The translations under genes were made by a program, and so were the position numbers. This document shows positions 33,140 to 42,835 of a stretch of DNA of 64,000 nt, piece after piece; the stretch's first letter is position 1, and each line of letters starts with the position of its first letter. The notes under the pieces were generated by a model. The model had not been told where the DNA came from. It was given only the letters and a program-made list of their open reading frames with translations, and searched no databases. Source of the stretch: Ampelocalamus luodianensis (Eukaryota > Streptophyta > Magnoliopsida > Poales > Poaceae); the NCBI GenBank assembly GCA_036346255.1, contig CM070623.1, positions 27,410,875 through 27,474,874 on the forward strand, in the 5' to 3' direction.

Positions 33140-33308
33140 GGGAGTACTCGAGTGTTTTTTGGGTTTATGAGTACTTAAGTTTTTTTTACCTATGCTATGC
33201 TTGGTGATATCTCATTAGGGGAAGAGCCAAAGTGATCTCATGCATTGAATCTAGATCTAAAAGTTCAAAATTTGAGTACTAGTTAGCAACAAAATACTCG
33301 AGTACTCC
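33140..33308. mobile_element. Small MITE upstream of LecRK (TA duplication)
   Basis: 169 bp with terminal inverted repeats: GGGAGTACTCGAGTGTTTTTTG at the left and, in reverse complement, GGAGTACTCGAGTATTTTGTTG at the right. It is flanked by TA at 33138-33139 and 33309-33310. Size, inverted ends and TA target fit a Stowaway/Tc1-mariner-type MITE, although the tip is not the usual CTCCCTCC. It sits about 340 bp upstream of the LecRK start codon. Confidence 0.7.
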
Positions 33309-33456
33309 TAGACATCACCGAGAATCTTTGTGTGGAGGCCTGTACTTTGGGTGACAGCATGAATATTCTCAGCCGGGTCCTGAAAAGTTCCCACATGAAT
33401 TAGTCTTTTCCAAGCTAGGCGACACAAAAGTTGCACACATTAAAACAGGTCTCACC

Positions 33457-33941
33457 GGTTAGATTAATCTTGTTTTGGTTTTTTAGTTTTTAAGTTTAGG
33501 ATGTTGAGTCCGTGTACATATCGTATACGAGTTGGATACGGCTTGAGTCCGTATACAACGTTGAGTCCTATACGGTTTCGTTTTTTGAGTTCTCAGCCTT
33601 TATAAGCAACATAGCCTTGTAAGTTTGTGAGTCGAAGAAATAGAAAAGAAAAAAGAGGAGCAGCGCGCTCCCGAAACAAGAATCGTTCTGTGTGTCGGTG
33701 TTCTTTCGGCAAAATTTGGTTTGCTTGCTTTGGTGTTCTTTTTCAGCAGGAAGGACCGAGGCCGTGTGCTGCGGAGCACAACCTTGCAGAGACTAAATGG
33801 GTGCACATGAATAACCAAAGGTCTGGTGCTAGCTTTGCGTGAAGTCAAGAAAAGACAGAGGCAGGGGCGCTGCTTGTGTTGTTCTGTGCTTCGTGAGGGT
33901 CACGTTGGTGGTGAGAGCAAGAACCAGGCACGGCACGTCCG
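33457..33941 (+). repeat. 5' LTR of the non-autonomous Copia element
   Basis: Contains CTTTATAAGC (TATA-like, about 33599) followed by the likely transcription start, and repeated GAGTCC-GTATAC words at 33505-33570. The inner boundary is uncertain; a CGTGAGGGTCA word occurs at both 33891 and 33940. Confidence 0.75.
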
Positions 33942-33959
33942 TGAGGGTCATTAGAAGTG

Positions 33960-35426
33960 ATGTCTGGAGATAAGTTGTTAAAGAAGGAGACACCACCGGC
34001 GGTGAAGATCGTCGAAACATCGACGACAGGAAGATCGCTGATGAGAGGGGTTCCGATTCAGTACCCGATGTTGACAGAGACGAATTACGGCATGTGGGCA
34101 GTAAAAATGAAAATCATCCTACGATCCCTTGGTATATGGGCTGCAGTAGAAGGCGATGCATTGGTTGAGGAAGAAAGAGACTAGGGCGCTTTAGCAGCAA
34201 TCTCCCAAGCTGTGCCGGACACGGTGATGATGGTCATTGCGGAGAAGGAAACGGCCAAGACAGCATGGGATGCAATCAAGGAGATTCATGTGGGTGAAGA
34301 TCGCGTCAAGAAAGCAAGGGTGCAGGTACTGAAGAGACAATTTGATCGTATGATCATGGGGGACTCCGAGACGATCAGTGTATTCTCTCAGAAGCTCTCC
34401 ACAATAGTTGGAGAAATTCGCTCTCTCGGTACTGAAGTAAAGGACAATACAGTGGTTGAAAAGCTATTTGGTGCTGTTCCTGATCGTTTTCTTCCAATTG
34501 TCGGGACAATCAAGCAATGGGGAGATGTCTCCACAATGTCCATGTCAGAGGCAATTGGAAGACTCGGGGCATTTGAAGAAAGTTTGAAGGGGAGACGACA
34601 TCGCAAAGAAGAAGAAGGTGACCAGCTGATGCTCTCTAGAGCACAATGGGAAGCATTGTCTATAAAAGAAAAGGAAGGGGGTCAAGACTCCAGCAGTGGC
34701 ATGAGGAATAGAAGTGGACAAGGCGGCTAGAGTGGCCCAGGCGACAGAGGAGGACATGGAGACTGGGATGGGCAAGGCGGTGGTGCCAGATCCTGTGATA
34801 AGTCACATGTCAAGTGTTTTGAATGTGAAGCATTCGGTCACTACGCGTCGGAGTGTCGCAGCCACATAAAGTGCTTCAAATACGACAAGTATGGGCACTG
34901 CGCTTCGGATTGCCGAAACAAGAAGAAGAATGAGGAGGTAAACCTCACACGTGCCTATGAAGACGATGAAGAGCCTACCCTGCTTCTCTCCTTATGTGTC
35001 AAAGAAGTGTCGGTTATGGTGATGTTGAACGAGGAGAATGTAGTTCCTAAATTACGCATGGAAGAAGGCAACCACGATCACACTGATTTGTGGTACTTGG
35101 ATAATGGAGCAAGCAATCATATGACAGGAGATCGCTCCATGTTCCATGAGCTTGACGAGAAGATCGCGGGCAACGTCAAGTTTGCTGACGGCTCCACAGT
35201 GAAGATAAGAGGCAAAGGTACAATACTACTGCAATGCAAGAACGGCGATCAGAAGTTGCTACCTGAAATTTATTTTATATCAAGTTTGTGCAACAACATA
35301 CTCAGTCTCGGACAGTTGGTTGAAGAAGGATGCAGGGTGGTGCTGCAGAATGAGTTCTTACGTGTCTATGATAAGAACAAAGATCTGTTGATGAAGGTGA
35401 AAAAAATCCCCGAACCGGTTGTATAA
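33960..35426 (+). pseudogene. gag: Copia gag-protease with two stops
   Basis: Starts at ATG 33960 (MSGDKLLKKETPP). The Gag body (LTETNYGMWAVKMKIILRS; AWDAIKEIHVGEDRV; QKLSTIVGEIRSLG) has an in-frame TAG at about 34182 and another at about 34728. Two nucleocapsid knuckles follow: CFECEAFGHYASEC, and CFKYDKYGHCASDC, in which the second Cys is Tyr. The protease active site DNGASNHM is at about 35101, and the frame ends at 35426 with no fusion to integrase. Gag would assemble particles and the protease would process Gag. The two nonsense codons disable this copy unless they are errors. Confidence 0.85.
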
Positions 35427-36355
35427 AATTTCCCTGAAAATTTGTAAGCCGGTTTGTGTGAATGACAGTCTGGAGGAGCCAGAATGGAACTGGAGTATTA
35501 AACCAGGACATGACGGGACCCAGAAGCGGCACGCAGTTGACGCAGCAGGCGGAGCCTCGAGAGGTCTAGACGACGCGCAGAACGCTACGGAGGATAGTGA
35601 ATCGCACGTACACGAAGGATACGGCGTGCAAGTTGCTGGAGGCGCGCAACCTGTTGGTGCTGGTACCAGAGACATCCACACACGGCGCCCACGCGCAAGG
35701 AGTTGGCCTAGGAGGGGCAGCAAATGCTGGCGCGGGCGTTGCGTCTGATCGGCAGTCCCACATGCATGCGGCTGTCGGCAGGAGGAGTAGCTTGGGAGAA
35801 CTGGCGGGTGGTCCAGGCGGCTGCTCGGGTGGCCAAAGAGTTATGCATGCAGTAAGTTCAGGAGGCCAAGGAAGTGGCTTGGAAGGTCAAAGCATCAAGT
35901 CTCATCAAGTCCCTTCGGTTGGAGGTTTTTGCACTGGTGTGCATGCTGCAGGCGCAGGAGGTGCCCGAGAGAAAGGCAGACACAAAGGGGCACTGGGGCA
36001 GCGCGAAGGCCAAGCCACGCACACGCAATGTAGGAAGCACCCGCACAGATCATTTTTTTGTCCTGCCGTCATCTCGCCGAAGCATGTTCAAGAAAATGAA
36101 ATTGCTGCTGGAGGTAGCAGCTCGGAAGTTCAAGGTGGTTCGGGAGTTTCAGGAGGAAAGTCCCATCTGCAGCAGAAGGTGCCAGCTAGGCCAAGCGTTG
36201 GTTTGTGTATTACTCATAATAGAGCAAGCATAGACGGTAGAGCGGTATCTGTCCAGGAAGGAACGGCACACGGGAGTACAGGTAAAAGAGGAAGATTTGG
36301 AAGTTCAGATGAGCGAGAAGATCAGCGTGATCAAGATAAAAAAAAACAAGATTAA
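35427..36355 (+). other. Region replacing pol, with a 252-codon open frame
   Basis: Where integrase, RT and RNase H should lie there are only 0.93 kb. A plus-strand frame at 35597-36355 runs 252 codons and is rich in Gly, Ala, His, Ser and Gln (for example AQGVGLGGAANAGAG), with an acidic/basic tail (SDEREDQRDQDKKKQD). An overlapping frame (35874-36233) reads more like a helical protein (VAWKVKASSLIKSLRLEVFALVCMLQ). Neither has a known domain. This could be a 3' spacer of the family, an env-position ORF, or captured DNA. The region is GC-rich and differs in composition from the rest of the element. Confidence 0.5.
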
Positions 36356-36364
36356 GGGGGTGAT

Positions 36365-37082
36365 TGTTAGATTAATCTTGTTTTGGTTTTTTAGTTTTTT
36401 AGTTCAGGAAGTTGAGTCCGTGTACACATCGTATACGAGATGGATACGGCTTGAGTCCGTATACAACGTTGAGTCCTATACGGTTTCGTTTTTTGAGTTC
36501 TCAGCCTTTATAAGCAACATAGCCTTGTAAGTTTGTGAGTCGAAGAAATAGAAAAGAAAAAAGAGGAGCAGCGCGCTCCCGAAACAAGAATCGTTCTGTG
36601 TGTCGGTGTTCTTTCGGCAAATTTTGGTTTGCTTGCTTTGGTGTTCTTTTTCAGCAGGAAGGATCGAGGCCGTGTGCTGCGGAGCACAACCTTGCAGAGA
36701 CTAAATGGGTGCACGTGAATAACCAAAGGTCTGGTGCTAGCTTCACGTGAAGTCAAGCAAAGACAGAGCGGGCGGAACTAGAACGAAAATGATCGGGGTT
36801 CACTACTTCAAGCAATAATGTACTAAATAGTAATTTATGTGGTAAACATTGACAAAATGCATCATCCAGTCAGAGGTTGGGCTGAACCGGGGTGCATAAC
36901 TTTTGAGTCAGGGGGTGCACACATAGTAAAATTAGACTAATCTTTGCTAAAATTTTTTTTGACCCGGTGTCCTGTGACACCGGGTACTTCTATTTGCTTC
37001 CGCCTTAGCACTGCTTGTGTTGTTCTGTGCTTCGTGAGGGTCACGTTGGTGGTGAGAGCAAGAACCTGGCACGGCACGTCCG
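36365..37082 (+). repeat. 3' LTR of the non-autonomous Copia element, with insertion
   Basis: Starts TGTTAGATTAATC. It matches the 5' copy up to AGACAGAG (36768), is interrupted by 36769-37010, and resumes CTGCTTGTGTTG to GCACGTCCG. Confidence 0.8.
36769..37010. mobile_element. 242-bp insertion in Copia 3' LTR (hAT-like MITE?)
   Basis: Absent from the 5' LTR, where GCAGGGGCG stands in its place. Its ends share GGCGGAA in inverted orientation (GGGCGGAACTAGAA at the left; AAGGCGGAAGCAAATAGAA in reverse complement at the right), similar to common plant hAT-derived MITE tips. A perfect hairpin CCCGGTGTC-ctgt-GACACCGGG lies at 36963-36984. No 8-bp duplication is clear. Confidence 0.5.
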
Positions 37083-38038
37083 GATGGAGACTAGTGAATT
37101 GGTTTCACCGAGCGGAGTCTCCTTGAACTGTTCCAACATCACCAAGGTCTGCATAAAACACTTACTGATCACGAGTTCACGACAGTGACAAGTAGACTAG
37201 CATGCCTCGCATGGTGAAACCTTATCCTTCCATGCGTCGACTGTTCCGGCCGGTCAACATCGTCGAATTAAGTTTCGGGGGTCAGTTTTACTTTTATTAG
37301 AGCATGCATCTCCAACGCTCCATATTGCATGGGTGAGAGCACCGTAGCCATCATGTTGAGCTACACTGGAAAGGTGGGCGCTTCTGGTTCATCGGATTGC
37401 TTCCTGAGCAGACCTGGAGAAAAATAAAGACAACGATAGCTCGATGCTCACATGCTGGCCCGATCTGGCTGGCGAGGACGGCTAAGCGAGGATGGCAGCA
37501 GGCCTAGTGATTTGGGGAAGTAGCGAGAGGTGGAAGGGTTGGTGACACGAGGACCGCACAACGGTTGGGCCAGATCTAGGTGCAGGCGACTCGGATCTTG
37601 CTAGATCGTGGACGGTGACGGTGAACGAGCTTGTACGGCGACGGTGCTGGGTGATGCATGGTGAAGGAGTTGGACGATGCGAGAGGTGCTTGGGTTGAGG
37701 TGGTCGGAGATGTTTTGGAGGAGCTTGGGCGGCGACGAAGCTAGGCAACGGCAGCGGTGGTGTTGATTTTTGCGACTGAGAAAGGGAGGAGTGTAAAAGT
37801 GATTAAATATACGGAATTGCTGTACATCACTCGAGTAATTTTTTTGTGAAATCAGCCAAAATATTAACCTTCCGATCTCCTTGAAGATTCGTGCTCCGGA
37901 TGACGGTTGGTCGTCTTCTCCGGCTCTAATGGCCGCGAGTTAGGGCGAGAGGGAGGCCGGGGCGGTGGAGGACTGGCGGCGGCGAGGCAGCGGTGGCGCC
38001 GCCGGCCATGGGATTGGGGGAAGTGAGGGATGATCGAG
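37083..38038. other. Intergenic, no recognisable gene
   Basis: GC-rich islands (37440-37750 and 37870-38030) carry accidental frames made of Arg, Pro and Ser codons, for example a minus-strand frame at 37482-37748. No domain, splice pattern or repeat was identified. Confidence 0.45.
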
Positions 38039-39145
38039 TGATCCCGACCCTCATATGTATTTCTGTACTAGTCTCACGATCAGTAGCTAGTACACACAGT
38101 TACTCAGAGAATATCATCAATATCTATACACGAATTTAAATAAAAGGGTACTTCCATAGTATTAAACAGTCATACATAGATCATAATAGTCAGGTGTTGC
38201 AAACTGGGCCATATAGACCAAAATATCATAAAAGAAAGTATGCAATGGAAGAAAGTTCCCATGTGGTTTGACATAACCCTCAGGCAACCGACTGGGGTTG
38301 CACTCTAGTGTTCGGCCTCATCGTCTTCTCTAAATCCGGTAGAATAGACTTTCATACTCCGCAAGACTTTCAGAAATGCTAATAACTACATGCAACACTA
38401 TTCAAGGGAGGCTATAATATCTTGTTGCAAAAAGCACATTTTCAGTTCAAATATGGATAATAGTAATTTTGAAACAATATTTGTAAAAGCAGAAATTTAA
38501 CAAATAGTAAATATGACAAATAATGATATTCAAATATAATATCAAAGGCACTGTCCATATACCTACACTAGTATGGTGGCACGAGCCGTTAGTGCACCAT
38601 ATACATTCACCCCATTGTGTCCAAAATCAGTTTTCTAGAAATCCATTTTCTAAGACCAAAGTCTAACCAAGTGTGGCCTTTCCTTACAATGCCCATGGGA
38701 GCATGACTATTCGAATAGATTTGATATAACTCTGCAGAGGATGTATAACTTTATCCAGAAGATGTAGATCATATTGTCCGCTCATACGTAACATTATAGC
38801 ATACGACTAAGATGACTACAACACGACTTTACAATAATAAGTCGTAACATCAACCCACCCGATGACTCCTCAAGGCATGGATGCCCCATCGCAATGAGGT
38901 TCATCATTGTGTTGGGCAGCCTTGCAAATTGCAAGTGTGCCCTCAGACATGGATGCTTGTCCATCGTCTACACACCAAAATAACCTACAACTATAGCATG
39001 CGGATAATGCTAGCACTCAGCAAATTATTTAGCCATGCCTTCCCCATAGGACATGTGGTTGTACGGTATGCTTGGATCAATGACACTAGAGTTCGGTCCT
39101 CAGTTGACTCGGGCGAGACTACCACTAACCCCAATTCCACACTAC
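38039..39145 (-). mobile_element. Gypsy LTR fragment (minus strand)
   Basis: Starts TGATCCCGACCC, parallel to the minus-strand LTR at 45907 (TGTCGGGACCC), and follows its order: ACTAGT...CACACAGT...ATCATCAATATC, then CAGGCAACCGACTGGGGTTGCAC (compare 46163), ATTCGAATAGATTTG...ACTCTGCAGAGGATGTA (compare 46592), and CCCATAGGACATGTGG. It is a diverged member of the same LTR family, cut off on the right by the LINE tail. Confidence 0.7.
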
Positions 39146-39886
39146 TTTTTTTTCAAGAACGTGCAAAAGCCTTGCGTGTTATTCCATTAAGAAGAATAAA
39201 AGCGGAGTTACAGGGCTAGGAAAACCCAATCAAGACAAAACAAGGACGATTAAAAAAAGGAACCTAATGGGAATTGCTCCCGGTTGAATGTGCCTCCCAA
39301 CCACTAGCTTCTGCCATGCGCCAAAGGTGATGCTCGTCATGGATCCGCTATGAGAGAAGGTGCAAGGGACTCGCCTCGTTATTGAAAACCCTACTATTCC
39401 GCTCATTCCAAAGCATCCAAGAAATTAAGATGACATAGGAGTCCAGGTCCTTCTTTGCTTGTGAAGAATGAGCACCCTGAGCGGAAATACAGTACTGTTG
39501 GAAAGAGGATTGCCCAACCGAGACAGCTCCTGGCAACCCCATACACGTAAGGAAGTGCGCCCAAACCTGAGAGGTTATGGCGCACCCAACAACAAGGTGA
39601 TCAATGGTCTCTTGGGAGTGATCGCAGAAAACACAAGCACCGTGGTTTTGAAGACCATGACGCTGGAGGCGGTCTGCCGTCCAGTAACGACGATGGATAG
39701 CTAACCATACGAAGAACTTGCATTTCAGGGGAGCTCGCGCCCGCCAGATAGCCTCCGCACAGGGGAACCCGCTGGAGCCCAGGAAGAATGCCTTGTAGGC
39801 CGACTTGGCGGAGTAGTGCCCTGAGGCTTCCCAGCGCCACATAACCTTGTCTTGCTGACCCTCGAAGAGGTTGATGCCTTGTAGCG
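39146..39886 (-). mobile_element. 5'-truncated LINE (L1-like) tail
   Basis: On the minus strand it ends in a short A run (TTTTTTTT at 39146-39153 on the plus strand) after an untranslated tail, and encodes only the C-terminus of the LINE reverse transcriptase ORF. Truncation at the 5' side is usual for LINEs, but here the left limit coincides with the start of a Gypsy LTR (TGTAACATCCC at 39887), so that LTR may have inserted into the LINE. Confidence 0.8.
39348..39886 (-). pseudogene. LINE ORF2 C-terminus with RVT zinc-binding domain
   Basis: About 178 residues: VMWRWEASGHYSAKSAYKAFF, then WRARAPLKCKFFVWLAIHRR, a zinc-binding pattern C-x2-C-x7-H-x4-C (CVFCDHSQETIDHLVVGC), and a tail WMLWNERNSRVF. 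This is the zf-RVT domain that follows RT in plant L1 elements. The RT and endonuclease domains are absent. The frame itself is open to the stop near 39348, so the decay is mainly truncation. Confidence 0.88.
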
Positions 39887-41472
39887 TGTAACATCCCAAT
39901 TCTCAACTTGTGTTTGAAATGTAAGAAAATGTGTAGAAATTAAAAAAATTCTTGCATCTTGAAGTTTTTCAACTTTTCTGTAATTCTTGTAAAGGAATTG
40001 TGGGAAATCAAAAACCTAAATCTCCCATTTGACTAAAGTCATGAATCCTTGTTGAAAATCTTGTGTTCAACTCACTGGAAATATTTTTCCTTGGTTTGGT
40101 AACCCCACTGAAAAAATATCATTTTTAGAAATTGTTTGAATATTTTAAGAAGCTAGTCAAACTAGTTTGACCTTAGTCAAACCTTCACTCTCAACATTGT
40201 AGAATTTCTAGAGAAAAATGCTTTGCATAAAAACCTCTGGAAATTTTACATAAGGTCAATCTTAAAGTCAGCAAACTCTTGTAAAAATTTTAAAATTTTT
40301 GGAGTTAGTTTGCTCTATTTAAAAATTCCTCAAATTTTCCAGCCCAATATCAAACCCTAAGTCAAACTTTTGGTTTTGGTTCGAGTCAGACTCGAGTTCT
40401 TGGTCGAACTCAACCTCCTAGCGCACTTGGGCTCAGCCCTTTAGGCACGATCAATGTCAGCCGTTGGATCTCTTGTCCACCACTGAGATCTTTAGAAGCG
40501 CTCGGACCTCCCTCCCGTTTAGACCACCCTTGGTCACGACGACCTCGTGTCTTTTTGCAAAGACCACCCCCTGTGTCTTTGCAAAGACCATCCTAGGTCG
40601 GGTGCAAAGACCTCCCCTGAGACCACCCCATTGGTCTTTTGCAAAGACAACCCTCCAGACCACCCTTGGGCGTACGTGTGTAGCGCCTAGGTGATCGTGC
40701 GTCGTCCATGTCTAGATCTCTGTCTCAGATCTCCTTGGACATTTAGACCTCCAAACCTTACTTTAAATCGCAGCCCTCCTTTTCTAATCCAACCGCCAAG
40801 ACCTCGGGACTCAAATCTGGGTCTAACCTAACCCTTTCGGGCTTTTGACCGAACCACGTCGGCTTTCTCTCACTGACTGTGGGCCCCCTCTGAGCCTAGT
40901 CATCGTCTTCCTCACGCACGAGCGCCATGGCAGAGGAGTAGAGCCTTGTCTTTTCTTCATTGTCCTTGTCAACGGCTCTTTACTGCCAACCTTAAATGCA
41001 TACCAGTGACTTTGCCCCCAAAGTCCCCCTTCTACCTGCCCCTGTCAATTCGAGTGCGCCCATGGCAGGACCTTGACTCGGTGCACCCGTGGAGCACTGC
41101 CGTTGCTTAACCCTTGCTCCCTCGGCTATAAAAGGTCCCCGAGCACTTCCTTAGCTCTCTTTCCACATCGCCTCGCCAACCCGAACACCCCTCTGTGTTT
41201 TTGCGCTCAAAACACTAGAGGACCCTCTTTTCTGCCATTGTTGGCCGCTCGAGCTCCTCGTTGTCGACGGTTCTCCAGTGGTTCCATTCCAGATCTCTTT
41301 GTGTCGCCCGGTCCCTCTCATCACCTTGAGCAAATCCCCTAATCCAATTTTGGTTTTCTTTTAACAGGAAGCAACTAATTCTGGATTTGCCCACATGCGG
41401 CCGAAGGGGGTCGTTTCGTCCCCAACTCCGGTAAGGACTTCTCCCTTCAATTGGGTTGCTTGTGGACCACCT
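39887..41472 (+). repeat. Gypsy LTR head, copy A
   Basis: Starts TGTAACATCCCAATT and shares with copy B the phrase GTAAGAAAATGTGTAGAAATT and the order of later blocks (AATATTTTAAGA, AGGTCAATCTTAAAGT, GTCAAACT...GAGTCAGACTC, GTTGGATC-type words). It includes a TATA box (TATAAAAGG, 41127) and GC-rich sequence after it, then ends abruptly where copy B begins. Accidental frames only. Confidence 0.7.
41127..41135 (+). promoter_or_regulatory. TATA box in Gypsy LTR head A
   Basis: TATAAAAGG after CCCTCGGC, followed by a C/T-rich stretch that would include the start site. Confidence 0.5.
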
Positions 41473-42835
41473 TGTATCATCCTAAGTTTAGGCTTGTGTT
41501 TCAAATGTAAGAAAATGTGTAGAAATTAAAAACTTTTCTTACATTCTGTGTTTCATATATGTTCTGAAAGATTCTTGTAAAAGAATTATGGAAATGCAAA
41601 TCACGATCCACTTTTGACCTACAATCTGGACCTTTCAAAAACTTTCTGGACTAACCCTGTGATCATCCTCTGGAAATAATTTTTCTTGGTTCTAGGGATG
41701 TTGGGTGACTCCTCTGAAAAATTTCATAGTTCTTAGAAATTATTTGAATATTTTAAGAGGCCAATCAAATCAGTTTGAGCTTGGGTCAAACCCTAAATCA
41801 GTACCTTGAGAAATGTTTAGAGAAAAATGATGTGCATAAACACCTTTGAAAATTTTATACAAGGTCAATCTTAAAGTTAACAAGCTACTGTAAAACTTTC
41901 AGAAATTTTGGAGTTAGTTTGCTATCCCAGAAAATCTCTCTAAGTCTCAGTCTTAAAATCCAAACCCTAAGTCAAACTAGTTGGGTTTGAGTCAGACTCA
42001 AGCTTGACTCAAGCCTTGTGGCTCAACCCAACCCTCTAGCATGCGTTCGAGTCGGATCGAGATGGGCGTGCGTTGTTAGCTGTCCGATTTTGATCGCACC
42101 ACCCAGATCGTGCGATACTTTCGGACCTCTGAATCCCACATTTCTTTTCAACTGTTAGATCCTAATCTAACCGCTGGGGGCCTCACCCTTTTTGCGCGCT
42201 GAGCCCAAGCCTAGCTCGAGCCACTTGGTTGGGTCAAACCAACTTAGCGTACCGGTTCGCTTTTAAAAGGGCGCATCCATTTGAGCCGTTTGATTGCAAT
42301 CTAACAACCCGCGTTGATTGGGCCATTCGGACTAGCCATTTCTGGCCTTTGGATCTCAATCCAACTGTCATTTTTGCATCCAGGCTCGTTCTAAGTGGCG
42401 CGTGTGTTCTGGACCTTTGGATTTTGCCTCAACGGTCTAGATTGATCGGGCCGTTCGGACCGTCCGAATGTCCTAATCAATCTCAGCCGCTCATTTCCGA
42501 TCGGACCGCTCGCGTTGTTTTAAACGTCGGGACCCCCGATCATCTCTTTTAAATCTGGGCTGTCCGTTTTTAATCCAAGGGTTGAGATGGGTTGACTCAG
42601 CTTTTGAAACTTAGCCTAACCTCTTGGTCTTTTTCAAACCGAGCCATTTTAACCCCTTTCTCTGACATGTGGGCCCTCGCCGTGACTGGTCATCTTCAAC
42701 CTCTGGATTGTGTGTGCGTGCGACAAAGCACAGGGCGTGGGGGAGCTTGTTTGGTCACCTCCATGGCGTCACCCTCAACGACTCTTGAGCCCTCATTTAA
42801 TACGCATCAGGCTTTCGCCCCAAAGTCATGGTCTT
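41473..42835 (+). repeat. Gypsy LTR head, copy B (truncated before TATA)
   Basis: Starts TGTATCATCC and follows copy A's block order, diverged by many substitutions. It stops at CCCCAAAGTCATGG, which corresponds to CCCCCAAAGTCCCC in copy A, just short of where the TATA box would be. Confidence 0.65.

Larger units (their letters stand above)
33457..37082 (+). mobile_element. Non-autonomous Copia element keeping gag-protease
   Basis: Direct repeats at 33457-33941 and 36365-37082 flank a 2.4-kb interior that encodes gag and protease but no integrase, RT or RNase H. The second repeat starts TGTTAGATTAATC after a purine tract (AAGATTAAGGGGG); the first starts GGTTAGATTAATC, one base changed. Similarity between the repeats continues to GCACGTCCG, so the right boundary is unclear: either the LTR is about 485 bp or a piece of internal leader follows the right LTR. 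The right copy also contains a 242-bp insertion. No clear target duplication was found. Confidence 0.8.

Noticed and set aside
37482..37748. Possible small host gene on the minus strand
   Set aside because: 88 codons of Pro/Ser/Arg/His-rich sequence without domain, splice sites or neighbours supporting it.
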